43,278 bases of DNA, from IMG/VR virus record IMGVR_UViG_3300015360_000079, positions 1 to 43,278 of that record; one strand, written 5' to 3'. Shown one piece after another: positions 1 to 7,862 of the stretch; position 1 is the stretch's first letter; each line of letters begins with the position of its first letter. Source of the stretch: a virus. The position numbers and the translations under genes were made by a program. The notes under the pieces were generated by a model. It was not told the origin of the DNA. It did not search any database and saw only the letters and a list, made by a program, of their open reading frames with translations.

Positions 1-840
1 AATAAACTCATCCCCCGCGAAGCAGCAGTAGGTTCCCCATTTGAGGAACTAGAAGGAGTAGACTTTGCTTATGGCAAGGCTGTTCATGCCGGGATGCAAA
101 GTCTTTTCATTGACCAAAACTTTGATAAGGCAATCTGGGAAGCTTTCAAAGCTTGGAGTATTGGGCTGGATGAAGTTAAGAAACAAAAAAGTTTCTGGAC
201 TGCATTGCAAGCAATCGACAAAGGACAAACTTTAGTTAAAGGATTGCTTGCTCAAGGTTGGATTATTGCACAGCTTCAACACAAGCCCGCGGTTGAAGTT
301 AGTTTTACTATCTCCATGCCGGATGGCTTTAGATATCGTGGTCACATAGACTTGATTCTATTCCATCCTGAGCGTGGAACTTACATGGTAGTTGAAATTA
401 AAACTACTGGCTTTAACAATATCCATGAGGCAATGTATGGAAATTCCCAACAAGGACTTGGATATGGAGTTGTTATTGACAGACTCTGCGGTGCTCAAGC
501 TAGTATTACCATTCTTTATCTTGTCTATAAAGTTGGGAGTGCAAGAGAGTGGGAAACCCTGCCTCTGCCTAAATCTAAAACCCACAAAGCTATGTGGTTT
601 AAATCTATTCTCAATGACAAGAGAGAGATTGAAGCAATGCGAGCAAGCAATTACTATCCGATGAGAAGCCAGGGTTGCTATGCTTTCTTTCGGCCATGTA
701 ATTACTACGGACTCTGCACACTTCAGAATTCTCGCATCATTCCGCCGGGTGTGCAGCCTAAGAAAGACACTACAAAATATGATTTCACATTTGATTTCTT
801 GGAACTTCTTGCATCACAGCTTGACATAAACGAATATTAG
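1..840 (+). CDS. PD-(D/E)XK (Cas4/RecB-like) exonuclease, 3' part of a gene crossing the window ends
   Basis: The frame is open from the first base. It continues in frame from an ATG at 43177 if the window is circular, giving a protein of about 313 residues. Counting from the internal Met at 94, the nuclease core is D86, then E101-x-K103 in VVEIKTTG. An upstream G-K-A-V-H-A-G stretch fits the conserved His of RecB-type nucleases. A C-terminal Cys-rich stretch (CYAFFRPCNYYGLC, near 195-209) resembles the iron-sulphur ligands of Cas4 and AddB relatives. Such phage enzymes usually resect DNA ends next to a single-strand annealing protein, and a Sak4-like ATPase lies two genes downstream. The family call is firm; the iron-sulphur cluster and the recombination role are inferred. 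Confidence 0.8.
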   Translation, partial: NKLIPREAAVGSPFEELEGVDFAYGKAVHAGMQSLFIDQNFDKAIWEAFKAWSIGLDEVKKQKSFWTALQAIDKGQTLVKGLLAQGWIIAQLQHKPAVEVSFTISMPDGFRYRGHIDLILFHPERGTYMVVEIKTTGFNNIHEAMYGNSQQGLGYGVVIDRLCGAQASITILYLVYKVGSAREWETLPLPKSKTHKAMWFKSILNDKREIEAMRASNYYPMRSQGCYAFFRPCNYYGLCTLQNSRIIPPGVQPKKDTTKYDFTFDFLELLASQLDINEY

Positions 841-852
841 GAGTATTATATA

Positions 853-1113
853 ATGCCACAACCACGAACCCTGAAAAAGGGAGAAGTTATTGAAATTGAT
901 GGAGTGCAGCACAGGACTTATTTTAACTGGAAGAAAGCAGGATTCCAAGTCCAGAAGGGAAGTAAGTCTACAAAGAAAAACATAGCAGGTGTTGCACTGT
1001 TTAGCGAAGATCAAGTGGAAGAAATAAAACAACGTGAAGAAGATTGGCAGGAAGAAGAACAAAGAGACAATGACTTTGGTCTCAATCACTTTGGTCTCAA
1101 TCCAAACGATTAA
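853..1113 (+). CDS. hypothetical 86-aa protein
   Basis: I do not recognise this family. The ATG follows an AGGAG ribosome site at 840-844. The product is highly charged (GEVIEIDGVQHRTYF near the start, a Glu/Gln-rich stretch EEDWQEEEQRDND near the end) and contains no cysteine or membrane segment. It closes with a short tandem repeat, F-G-L-N-H followed by F-G-L-N-P, encoded by a 15-nt direct repeat at about 1075-1104. It sits between the nuclease and the Sak4-like ATPase, which suggests co-expression with recombination genes, but its function is unknown. Confidence 0.7.
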   Translation: MPQPRTLKKGEVIEIDGVQHRTYFNWKKAGFQVQKGSKSTKKNIAGVALFSEDQVEEIKQREEDWQEEEQRDNDFGLNHFGLNPND

Positions 1114-1140
1114 TCTAATCTAACCTAACTTAATCTAAAT
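1111..1140 (+). repeat. CTAA-type short repeats in the leader of the Sak4-like gene
   Basis: The gap between the two genes is made of degenerate TCTAA/CCTAA units. The next ATG at 1145 has no visible Shine-Dalgarno sequence, so this AT-rich leader may itself guide initiation or may be a protein or RNA binding site. The repeat is seen; any role is inferred. Confidence 0.4.
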
Positions 1141-1144
1141 TCAA

Positions 1145-1978
1145 ATGAACCTAGCTGACATTGACCCCGCAGAAAACGCCTTCCGTAAGATTCTAGTTTA
1201 TGGCCCACCTAAGTCTGGTAAAACCAAGCTTGTTGGAACTCTAGCTGAACGCTTCAAGCTTGATTGGATTGATCTGGAGAATGGTTATAAAACTCTCTTT
1301 CAACTTCCGAAAGAACTCCAAAAGAATATTAACATCATCCGAGTTCCTGATTCTCGGGAGTTTCCCATTGCAGGACAAATGCTTTGGGCAGTAACTAAGG
1401 GAAATAAAGTTAAAGTTTGTGAGAAGCATGGCAATGCAAACTGCCCACTGTGCTTGAAGGATCCCGGCTGGGAGATTGAATTAAACAATCAGCCCATTGA
1501 TAGAATCCTAGTTATTGATTCTGCAACTCAGCTTACTATGTCCATCCTTAACCGGATGATGAAAGATGCGTGGGCTAAAGACCCAGAAACAAAACCTGAA
1601 TGGGATAACTATCGTGAGATGGGTAACAGGCTGAATGGAATCTTTGGTCAGATTCAAGCAGGGCGTTATCACTGCATAGTAATCTCGCATGAAGTTGAGA
1701 TTATGAATGACAAGACCAAGGAAACTAAAGTCGTTCCTGTTGCAGGGACTACAAATTTTAGCAAAAATTTTGGGAAGTTTTTTGATGACATCGTCTATCT
1801 CGAAATCAAAGACAAACGCCACCAGCTTGGGAGCAACACTACCTATAAGCTTAATACTCTCACTGGCAGCCGCGCGGGTATTGACCTTGAAAAACTTACA
1901 GGTAATGTATCTCTCATTCCATTTTTTGAGCAGCCCAACTTATCAAAGGCGGTTGTTGGAACAGTTGGAAAACCTTAG
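1145..1978 (+). CDS. Sak4-like RecA-fold recombination ATPase (AAA_24 type)
   Basis: The 277-residue protein has a Walker A motif GPPKSGKT at about residues 20-27 and a Walker B-like strand (ILVIDSAT) near 121-128, the layout of phage Sak4 single-strand annealing or recombinase ATPases. Between them is a C-x3-H-x4-C-x2-C cluster (CEKHGNANCPLC, near 92-103) that could bind zinc. Its place next to a Cas4/RecB-like nuclease supports a role in homologous recombination and replication. There is no clear ribosome binding site before the ATG. The ATPase fold is secure; the specific Sak4 assignment is likely. Confidence 0.75.
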   Translation: MNLADIDPAENAFRKILVYGPPKSGKTKLVGTLAERFKLDWIDLENGYKTLFQLPKELQKNINIIRVPDSREFPIAGQMLWAVTKGNKVKVCEKHGNANCPLCLKDPGWEIELNNQPIDRILVIDSATQLTMSILNRMMKDAWAKDPETKPEWDNYREMGNRLNGIFGQIQAGRYHCIVISHEVEIMNDKTKETKVVPVAGTTNFSKNFGKFFDDIVYLEIKDKRHQLGSNTTYKLNTLTGSRAGIDLEKLTGNVSLIPFFEQPNLSKAVVGTVGKP

Positions 1979-2084
1979 ACTTAATCCTTACAAGCTGATG
2001 CCAGGCTTGATGAAATTAGTTGATGAAGCAGCAGAAGCAGAGAAGCAAGGAAAGAAATTAACCTTTAAACAAATCGGAGAATGA
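1956..2084 (+). CDS. small hypothetical ORF overlapping the Sak4-like gene end
   Basis: A second frame stays open through the last 23 bases of the preceding gene and encodes about 42 residues that look like a genuine helical protein (NPYKLMPGLMKLVDEAAEAE). A TTG at 1956 follows AAAGGCGG, a plausible ribosome site. An ATG at 1998 would give 28 residues. The stop lies just before the next ATG, with compact spacing. Function unknown. Confidence 0.4.
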   Translation: MEQLENLRLNPYKLMPGLMKLVDEAAEAEKQGKKLTFKQIGE

Positions 2085-2085
2085 A

Positions 2086-2262
2086 ATGAAATTCATATAT
2101 TATATTGTATCCATGATTGATGGTAATGTAACTGGAACTGATGATGGAGAAGTTGCAGAACAACTTCGAGACAGTGAAGAGCATTTTGTAATTGAGCCAG
2201 AGAAAAACAAATGGCTTCAACTTGATGGTGAAGACGTTGAAATTGAAATGTATGGAATATGA
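2086..2262 (+). CDS. hypothetical 58-aa acidic protein
   Basis: This ORF begins at an ATG six bases after CGGAGA and ends in an ATGA overlap with the next gene at 2259. The product starts MKFIYYIVSMIDGNVTG and continues with many Asp and Glu residues and one Trp (NKWLQLDGEDVEIE). It is small and acidic, without cysteines. The tight coupling on both sides supports a real gene; its role is unknown. Confidence 0.65.
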   Translation: MKFIYYIVSMIDGNVTGTDDGEVAEQLRDSEEHFVIEPEKNKWLQLDGEDVEIEMYGI

Positions 2263-2522
2263 GCAACCCTGCAGCGTTCTCCGTTATTCCTAACCTTGAT
2301 GCACTAGCTATTGCTGACAAGGCTGACCCAAACATTCTTATTCCTGTTCAAGCAACACTCGCTGATTGGACTTTGATTCTAGTCTTTCTCCGAGCTAGTA
2401 TTGATAACGGAAAGATTCTGAAAGACCTCCCAGAGATTACAGCTACTAGCTTTGTTAAGGTTCTAGAAGATGCAATCAGGAATCAATTGCTCTATGGAAA
2501 TCCTAAAGGAAAGCAACAATGA
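2259..2522 (+). CDS. hypothetical 87-aa protein
   Basis: The start overlaps the previous stop (ATGA) and the end overlaps the next start at 2519 (ATGA), so the gene is translationally coupled on both sides. The product is mostly hydrophobic and helical (IPNLDALAIADKADPNILIPVQATLADWTLILVFLRASIDNG) with no recognised motif. The central hydrophobic stretch is too interrupted for a confident membrane call. It belongs to the same operon as the damaged dNMP kinase gene. Confidence 0.65.
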   Translation: MSNPAAFSVIPNLDALAIADKADPNILIPVQATLADWTLILVFLRASIDNGKILKDLPEITATSFVKVLEDAIRNQLLYGNPKGKQQ

Positions 2523-2662
2523 TCCTTGGTTTAGTTGGTAAGATTGGCAGTGGCAAAGATACATGTGGTGATTGGCTAGCAACACAGCATAAGTTTCAAA
2601 AGAAATACTTTGCTAAACCTCTCAAGGATGCAGCTTTGGATAACCCGATAGAAAGGTGCGTG

Positions 2663-2854
2663 ATGGAGATCCTCGCGGAGAACTATCGGCTGAAGGCTAT
2701 CGAACATGCGGTATGGCATCTGCTCGACGACTCAGAGAGCAATGGCGCGATCGTAACGATTGATCTGGCAATATCCGGCGGGGCGCACTACAAGAGGCTG
2801 ACGGAACTGCTGCCAGAGGAACATCCAGCCCCCGTCAATTCAGTTATCTTTTGA
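2663..2854 (+). CDS. possible 63-aa inserted ORF inside the kinase gene
   Basis: The GC-rich segment contains its own ATG at 2663, preceded by GAAAGGTG, and ends at the TGA that interrupts the kinase. The product (MEILAENYRLKAIEHAVWHL, later LAISGGAHYKRLTELLPEE) resembles no family I know. Base composition matches the accessory genes at 33.8-34.4 kb rather than its neighbours. A 7-bp inverted repeat (CAATTCA at 2836-2842, TGAATTG at 2852-2858) surrounds the stop. It may be a small accessory gene that replaced part of the kinase. Confidence 0.4.
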   Translation: MEILAENYRLKAIEHAVWHLLDDSESNGAIVTIDLAISGGAHYKRLTELLPEEHPAPVNSVIF

Positions 2855-2890
2855 ATTGCACTTGAATATAAAAGAGCAGAAGTTTCTTTC

Positions 2891-3193
2891 TTGCATTGTA
2901 AATGGGCAATCTGTGACGTTAGATTTCAGAATGAGATTGATTGGATTTATAGTGTTGGTGGTTATATAATTAATATTGGCCGACCTAATAATCCAATTAA
3001 GCAAGGACTCAGTGGTGCAGTTAAATCTCATGCAAGTGAGCCAACTGAGTTAGTGTTTAAAACTGAACGAACTTGGAGTATATTAAACCGAGGAACACTT
3101 AATGATTTAAATATTACTTTACAAGACGTATACGACGGAATTAAACTGGCACAAACTATTAATTTATTTAAAACTAAGGAACTTAAATCATGA
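2891..3193 (+). CDS. C-terminal dNMP kinase fragment, possibly still translated
   Basis: This is the downstream half of the interrupted kinase, open from the in-frame stop at 2854. It keeps the conserved family features: DVRFQNE, a following GGYIINI strand, an R-P pair, HASEP and the terminal GTLNDL motif. It lacks the ATP-binding P-loop, which lies in the upstream half. No clear ribosome site was found, and an ATG at 2930 within the frame could also serve. The stop at 3193 overlaps the next start at 3190. Confidence 0.4.
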   Translation: MHCKWAICDVRFQNEIDWIYSVGGYIINIGRPNNPIKQGLSGAVKSHASEPTELVFKTERTWSILNRGTLNDLNITLQDVYDGIKLAQTINLFKTKELKS

Positions 3194-3666
3194 GCGAAGC
3201 TCAACAGCAAGACTTTTCTTCCATTGACCAACTGCTCGACGCTTCGATGGATGAAATCTCCAATGCACCGGAGTTTATGAATCCCCCGAATGGTGCTTAT
3301 CTTTGCACGGTAAAGAAAGTTGATACCAAAGCTGAGGTTGGCAAAGAGGGTGAGAAGCGCAGGGCTGTCCGGCTGATTTTCACTATTGATTCTGTGGTGG
3401 AATTGGCTGATACTAATGAAACTCCGCCGCCGGTTGGTGCTATGTTTTCGCAAACCTTTGGTTGGGATGCGAAAGCTGCGGCAGAAGAAGGCCCGCAAGC
3501 TGGCTGGCGTTGGTTGAAAGGTGCAGTGAAAGGTGTTAGTGATCAGCTTGCACTCCCGAAAATGAGTGATACTCTTGCTGTGCTTGAAGGTAAGAAAGTC
3601 ACCATCGCACTGACGCTGAATGATGGTAAGTATGTGAACATTAAGACCCTGCTCTTGGCAGAGTAA
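3190..3666 (+). CDS. hypothetical 158-aa protein, candidate single-stranded DNA-binding or replication accessory protein
   Basis: A good ribosome site (AAGGA) precedes the ATG. The protein has an N-terminal Gln/Asp-rich start, then alternating strands (GAYLCTVKKVDTKA, RAVRLIFTIDSVVEL, KKVTIALTLNDGKYVNIKTL) that suggest a beta-barrel of OB type. This is a layout seen in small phage ssDNA-binding proteins encoded beside polymerases. I see no diagnostic motif, so the function is inferred from shape and position directly upstream of DNA polymerase. A rho-independent terminator follows. Confidence 0.6.
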   Translation: MSEAQQQDFSSIDQLLDASMDEISNAPEFMNPPNGAYLCTVKKVDTKAEVGKEGEKRRAVRLIFTIDSVVELADTNETPPPVGAMFSQTFGWDAKAAAEEGPQAGWRWLKGAVKGVSDQLALPKMSDTLAVLEGKKVTIALTLNDGKYVNIKTLLLAE

Positions 3667-3707
3667 GAAAAGAAAGACTCCTGACGGAGAGTAGTGATTG
3701 GTTTTCT

Positions 3708-3750
3708 GGTAGGGGTTCCAAGTTACATCAAAAACTCCTACCATTTTTTT
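3708..3750 (+). terminator. rho-independent terminator after the 158-aa gene
   Basis: GGTAGGGGTT (3708-3717) pairs with AACTCCTACC (3733-3742) as a 10-bp stem with one G-T wobble, followed by seven T residues (3744-3750). It separates the recombination operon from DNA polymerase. Confidence 0.75.
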
Positions 3751-3785
3751 GCCTGTTCCCCGCAAACACACTGAAAGTTAGTATC

Positions 3786-5978
3786 TTGAAACTCCTGCTG
3801 GTAAGTGACTTTGAAGATAAAGAATATCTTGTAAATCTCAAGTTCCTTCTCAAAGAACACCAAGTCTTTGTTCATCAAGGCTGCCCGCAAACTGTATCCG
3901 AGATTGTTTTTAAATGTAAAGCCCAGAAAGTTGACGCAGTAATTACCTCAAATGAAAACTTCCTCCGTAAGATTATTCCCACTAAGGAAAAACCGAAACT
4001 CTCTGACTACGCCGGGAGTATCGTGGACATTGGTAATCAGGCTAGTGGTTTTCTGGAGTGTCTCGTTATATCTCCTCTTGCACATATTCATACTGTCCGT
4101 CATGGGCGTTTTCTGCTTGAAAGATTTCTTTCTAAACTAACTAAACTGGAGCTTTGGAATGACCCTCTTGGGAAGTTTGGATGGACATTGGGTGATAACC
4201 CTACTGTTCTTAACAATTTTTATAGTCTGCTTGACTCTGCGATATTCGTGGCTTCGGACATTGAAACGAGCAGAGCCACCAAATTCATTAACTGTGTTGG
4301 ATACACTGCTGTTCTCGACAGGAATACTGCTAGGACTATTGTCGTTCCTGTGGATTCTCAATTTAATCTTGCTTATATTCGGCAAGTAAATGCACACCCT
4401 ATCCCGAAAGTTTTTCAGAATGGTCTATATGATAATAGCTACTTTATCTATGGGCGTGCTCCTGTTACTAATTGGTATTTTGATACTCAGCATCTTTTTC
4501 ATTCTTGGTTATCTGAGCTGCCTAAAGCCCTTAGCTTTATTGTCAGCTACATGCTCAGAAAGCAACCATTCTGGAAAGACCAAGCAAGAGAAGGGGATTT
4601 GGAAAGCTACTATGAATATAATGGACGAGATTGTTTTGGAACTGCCTCGGCACTTATAAAACTTCTGGAAGAAATGCCAGATTGGGCAGTCCAAAACTAT
4701 ACCGACCATGAATTTCCTCTGACTCCAGCTTGTTTGAGTTGTGCACTGGAGGGACTGAAAGTAGATTTAGTTGAACGAGAAAGAATCCGCAAGGAGCAAC
4801 AAACTAAACTGGATGAAAACATTCGAAGCTTGGGAGTAATGAGTAATACCCCGGGGTTCAATCCGAATTCTCCAAAGCAAGTTGCACAACTTCTTACTCT
4901 CTGTCAGGTAAAGAATGTTAAATCAACTAAAGAATCTGAGCTTCAGAAATTTAAGTTTTATAATCCACTCGCTGGAAGATTCATTGAAAGAATTCTCGAC
5001 GCAAGAGAACAAAGAAAACTGCTTTCCACCTACGTTGAATGTGAACTTGAAGGAGATAGACTGCTGTATAGTCTTAGTCCCGGGCTTACCGACACAGGAA
5101 GATTGGCAAGTCGAGCTGGATTTCTATGGAATGGAACACAGATACAGAATCAGCCGCCATACGCTAAGTCAATGTATATCGCTGATGAAGGATACGATTT
5201 GGCAGAAGCGGATAATGAGCAATCAGAATCGCGATGCACTGGCTATCTTGCTCAAGATGCAACGCTTATTGCTGCTGTTGAATCCGACAGAGATTTTCAT
5301 TGCACCAACGCTAGTTTGTTTTTTGGCATTTCATATGAAGAAATCCTTGCCGAGCACAAATCAAAAAAAGATTCAGATAACCCCAACGACACTACTCGCT
5401 ATCTTGGAAAGCGTGTTAATCACGGAGCAACCTATAACATGAAGTGGGCAGTCCTGATTGACACTATGGGGCTGGAAAAAATCTTCCTAGCTAAAAAGCT
5501 CTTGAAGCTTCCCAGTGTTTGGACTGCAAGACAAGTAGCAGAACACTTGATTAAATGTTATGAGCGTGCCTATCCCGGGATTAAAGGAACTTACTATGCC
5601 GATGTTGTTTACAGAGTTCTCACACACGGTTTACTTGTCAGCCCGTTGGGTTGGACTAGGAAGTGCTTCGGAAATCCAAAGAAAAATCCAAGAGATCTTA
5701 ACGCATACGTTGCACATGAACCGCAAAACTTATCCGTTGGAATCATTAATCTGGGGTTTAGAGCACTTTTCAGAAAGCAAATTGAGTGGTGGCCCAGGTT
5801 TAGACTTAAAGCACAAATTCACGATAGTATTTTGTTCCAAATACGGAAGGACTCACATAACCTTCTCCCGGAAATTTCTAGTATTTTGCAGCGTCCAATT
5901 AAAGTTCACGGCAGGGTATTAGAAATCCCTGTCTCAATGAAAGTAACCGGCCAACGATGGAGCGCAACTAAATCATGA
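3786..5978 (+). CDS. family A DNA polymerase with 3'-5' exonuclease domain
   Basis: The 730-residue protein is the replicative polymerase candidate. Exonuclease motif I is D158-x-E160 (ASDIETS), motif II is in FQNGLYDNSYF, and motif III is in YYEYNGRDCFGTA. The polymerase part has TDTGRLASR near 430, motif A DNEQSESR near 475 (D-x2-Q-x-E), motif B RYLGKRVNHGATYNM near 538 and motif C QIHDSILF near 677. The start is a TTG; no ATG is available close upstream. It follows a terminator, so it probably has its own promoter, which I could not identify. Its stop overlaps the next ATG (ATGA). Confidence 0.93.
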   Translation: MKLLLVSDFEDKEYLVNLKFLLKEHQVFVHQGCPQTVSEIVFKCKAQKVDAVITSNENFLRKIIPTKEKPKLSDYAGSIVDIGNQASGFLECLVISPLAHIHTVRHGRFLLERFLSKLTKLELWNDPLGKFGWTLGDNPTVLNNFYSLLDSAIFVASDIETSRATKFINCVGYTAVLDRNTARTIVVPVDSQFNLAYIRQVNAHPIPKVFQNGLYDNSYFIYGRAPVTNWYFDTQHLFHSWLSELPKALSFIVSYMLRKQPFWKDQAREGDLESYYEYNGRDCFGTASALIKLLEEMPDWAVQNYTDHEFPLTPACLSCALEGLKVDLVERERIRKEQQTKLDENIRSLGVMSNTPGFNPNSPKQVAQLLTLCQVKNVKSTKESELQKFKFYNPLAGRFIERILDAREQRKLLSTYVECELEGDRLLYSLSPGLTDTGRLASRAGFLWNGTQIQNQPPYAKSMYIADEGYDLAEADNEQSESRCTGYLAQDATLIAAVESDRDFHCTNASLFFGISYEEILAEHKSKKDSDNPNDTTRYLGKRVNHGATYNMKWAVLIDTMGLEKIFLAKKLLKLPSVWTARQVAEHLIKCYERAYPGIKGTYYADVVYRVLTHGLLVSPLGWTRKCFGNPKKNPRDLNAYVAHEPQNLSVGIINLGFRALFRKQIEWWPRFRLKAQIHDSILFQIRKDSHNLLPEISSILQRPIKVHGRVLEIPVSMKVTGQRWSATKS

Positions 5979-6316
5979 AGATGCACGTTAAAGCTGTCCA
6001 CCTAGCAGGAGATAAAGTAGGAACTGCTAGTGGAACTAAAATTAGAATTGAATACAATGAACAAGAATTTAAAAAGTTTGAAGGCAAGTGGACTTCTGAG
6101 GAAGTTGCTGTCCTACAACAGGCTAAAAGTTCAGAGCGTTTGAGTGATAAACTATTCATGCTCTACATCCTTGCAGCTAAGCATGAAGGATTGAGCGCAT
6201 TTGATAAGACAAAAATCTTAACTCCGAATGGAGAAGAAATTCATGGCACAGAAATTAAAGATAATCCTGAAAGAAATACTAAGCTGGAGTCAGGAATTAT
6301 CATTGATCGGGGTTAA
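5975..6316 (+). CDS. hypothetical 113-aa protein
   Basis: Translation is coupled to the polymerase through an ATGA overlap. The product is lysine- and glutamate-rich (GTKIRIEYNEQEFKKFEGKW, then LSDKLFMLYILAAKHEG) with no cysteine pair or nucleotide-binding motif. It could be a polymerase accessory protein by position only. I do not recognise the family. Confidence 0.65.
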   Translation: MKMHVKAVHLAGDKVGTASGTKIRIEYNEQEFKKFEGKWTSEEVAVLQQAKSSERLSDKLFMLYILAAKHEGLSAFDKTKILTPNGEEIHGTEIKDNPERNTKLESGIIIDRG

Positions 6317-6398
6317 GACTCTGATCGTAGGACTTATGTTTGTATTCATTGGAATCTTCTTACTAAAGGTGGGGCTGTGGCTAAATCAAATCTTGTAA
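6303..6398 (+). CDS. tiny membrane peptide (about 31 aa)
   Basis: A TTG at 6303 or an ATG at 6336 (preceded by TAGGA) opens a frame encoding an almost wholly hydrophobic peptide, GLMFVFIGIFLLKVGLWL. The stop lies just inside the start of the DHH remnant. One transmembrane helix is the only visible feature. It could be a real small membrane protein, or chance coding in a decaying region. Confidence 0.35.
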   Translation: MIGVKTLIVGLMFVFIGIFLLKVGLWLNQIL

Positions 6399-6538
6399 TC
6401 TACCATGCTAATTGCGATGATGGCTTTGGTGCTGCATGGTGTGCATGGAAAGCTTTGGGAGAGAAAGAAACAGATTACTTTGCAGCAGGTTTTGTCCGGC
6501 CATTCTATGAGTGGGTAGAAATTCTTAAACTATATTAA
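6377..6538 (+). pseudogene. truncated DHH-family phosphoesterase remnant
   Basis: From a GTG preceded by AAAGGTGGGG, the frame reads NLVIYHANCDDGFGAAWCAW, the hallmark start of DHH/RecJ-like phosphoesterases. About 40 residues in (near AAGF) the similarity ends, and a stop follows after 53 residues. Intact relatives run to several hundred residues and need further Asp and His motifs that are absent here. The gene looks deleted. A short stable peptide cannot be excluded. Confidence 0.6.
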
Positions 6539-6569
6539 TTCTAAATCCGCTGTCAGGGAAAGGAATGGC

Positions 6570-7862
6570 ATGTATGAACCAAATCAAAAACAAGAGACCA
6601 AAAGCCCCGCAACAGAAAGCAGAACTGAAAGTTTTTTCGACCACTATTTTGATTTCACAGCCGAAACGGAATCACCTATTATCTATCATCGTTGGTGTGC
6701 AGTTTCGTTGCTTGGAGCTATCTTGGGTAGAAAATATTATATACACTTGGGACACGAAACAATTTATCCTAATTTCTACACAATGCTTATCGGCAGCCCC
6801 GGCACTCGCAAAAGCACAGCTATTAAAATCGCTAGAAATCTACTTAAAGACTCTGGTTACAAAACCTTTGCAGGAAATAAAACCTCAAAGGAAAAGTTTC
6901 TTCAAGACCTTGCCAGTGGGTTTTCGGTGGACGGAGTTGGGGACGGTATTTTAGGCCAGGAGATTACAGCATATGAAGAAGCAGACGAAACAGAGCCGAG
7001 GGAAGTCTACGTTGCGGTTGACGAAGTCAATGACTTTATTGGCGCAAACAACCACGAGTTTATATCCCTACTTACTACGCTGTGGGATAACCTGCCTTCG
7101 TATGCACATAGAATTAAAACCGGGAGAAGTGTTCGCATTACCAAACCGACAGTTAACATCATCAGTGGAAATACACCAACAGGATTCGCCTTGGCATTTC
7201 CCCCAGAAATTATGGGACAAGGGATGTTATCTAGACTTCTCCTTATCTACGGTGAATCAAATGGAAAAAGAATTCCTTTCCCTGAGGCACCTAATGAGAT
7301 TCTTAGGAATCAGCTCATCCGGAGAATTGTCGAAATTGGAGCAAGAGTGGAAGGGCCTTGCCAAATCTTACCGAAAACAAAAGCTTTGCTTGGGGAGATT
7401 TACAAAAAGTGGGCGGAGATTGATGACGCAAGATTCAAAACTTACAGCACCAGAAGATTCACTCATCTATTAAAGCTTTGTTTAGTAGTTAGTGCAAGTA
7501 GAGGAAGCACAGAACTTTCTGAAGAGGATGTAATCTACGCTAACAGCATTTTAAGTTTTGCAGAGCAAGGTATGCCAGCAGCACTTGGAGAGTTTGGAAG
7601 AAGTAAACATGCAGCAGTTGGGGGAAAAATCCTTCAGATTCTAGAGGATGCTGGCAAGCCTGTTAAGATGCAACAGATTTGGAAACTTGTTCACAGTGAT
7701 TTGAACCGCATTGAAGAACTTGGAGAGATTATTAGAAACCTACTCCAAGCAGAAAAGATTCAGATGGCAGTAGATAAACTAGGCTATCTTCCAAGAAAGC
7801 AAGTAAGGCAAGTGCTTACAGGGACTTTAGATTTTAAACTACTTAGAGAATCGCAACTATGA
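6570..7862 (+). CDS. DUF3987-type helicase-like P-loop ATPase
   Basis: The 430-residue protein opens with a low-complexity tail, then RWCAVSLLGAILGRKYY and a Walker A motif GSPGTRKST at about 75-83. An acidic Walker B-like strand (VYVAVDEVNDF) lies near 150, and a polar NIISGNTPTGF segment precedes an Arg-rich LSRLLLIYGE, as in DUF3987 proteins of phage replication modules. A C-terminal helical part follows. It probably acts as the replicative or primase-associated helicase next to the family A polymerase. The ATPase is clear; the helicase role is inferred. It overlaps the next gene by ATGA. Confidence 0.75.
   Translation: MYEPNQKQETKSPATESRTESFFDHYFDFTAETESPIIYHRWCAVSLLGAILGRKYYIHLGHETIYPNFYTMLIGSPGTRKSTAIKIARNLLKDSGYKTFAGNKTSKEKFLQDLASGFSVDGVGDGILGQEITAYEEADETEPREVYVAVDEVNDFIGANNHEFISLLTTLWDNLPSYAHRIKTGRSVRITKPTVNIISGNTPTGFALAFPPEIMGQGMLSRLLLIYGESNGKRIPFPEAPNEILRNQLIRRIVEIGARVEGPCQILPKTKALLGEIYKKWAEIDDARFKTYSTRRFTHLLKLCLVVSASRGSTELSEEDVIYANSILSFAEQGMPAALGEFGRSKHAAVGGKILQILEDAGKPVKMQQIWKLVHSDLNRIEELGEIIRNLLQAEKIQMAVDKLGYLPRKQVRQVLTGTLDFKLLRESQL

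Larger units (their letters stand above)
2519..3193 (+). pseudogene. deoxynucleoside monophosphate kinase gene, middle replaced and interrupted by an in-frame stop
   Basis: The first 40 residues are a typical phage dNMP kinase start: P-loop GKIGSGKD at 7-14, then FAKPLKDAA. The region 2891-3193 in the same frame is a typical kinase end (ICDVRFQNEIDWIYSVGGYIINIGRP, HASEPTEL, then NRGTLNDL). Between about 2640 and 2850 the sequence is visibly richer in GC and CpG and lacks the expected middle of the family. A TGA at 2852-2854 stops the frame. The reading frame is otherwise intact over 224 codons, close to a normal kinase length. Intact family members phosphorylate dNMPs for phage DNA synthesis; this copy is probably inactive unless the two halves act together. 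Confidence 0.7.

Noticed and set aside
3028-3771. 247-aa open frame on the minus strand across the 158-aa gene
   Set aside because: It lies opposite a well-supported plus-strand gene and a terminator; its product is low in order and has no motif or ribosome site.
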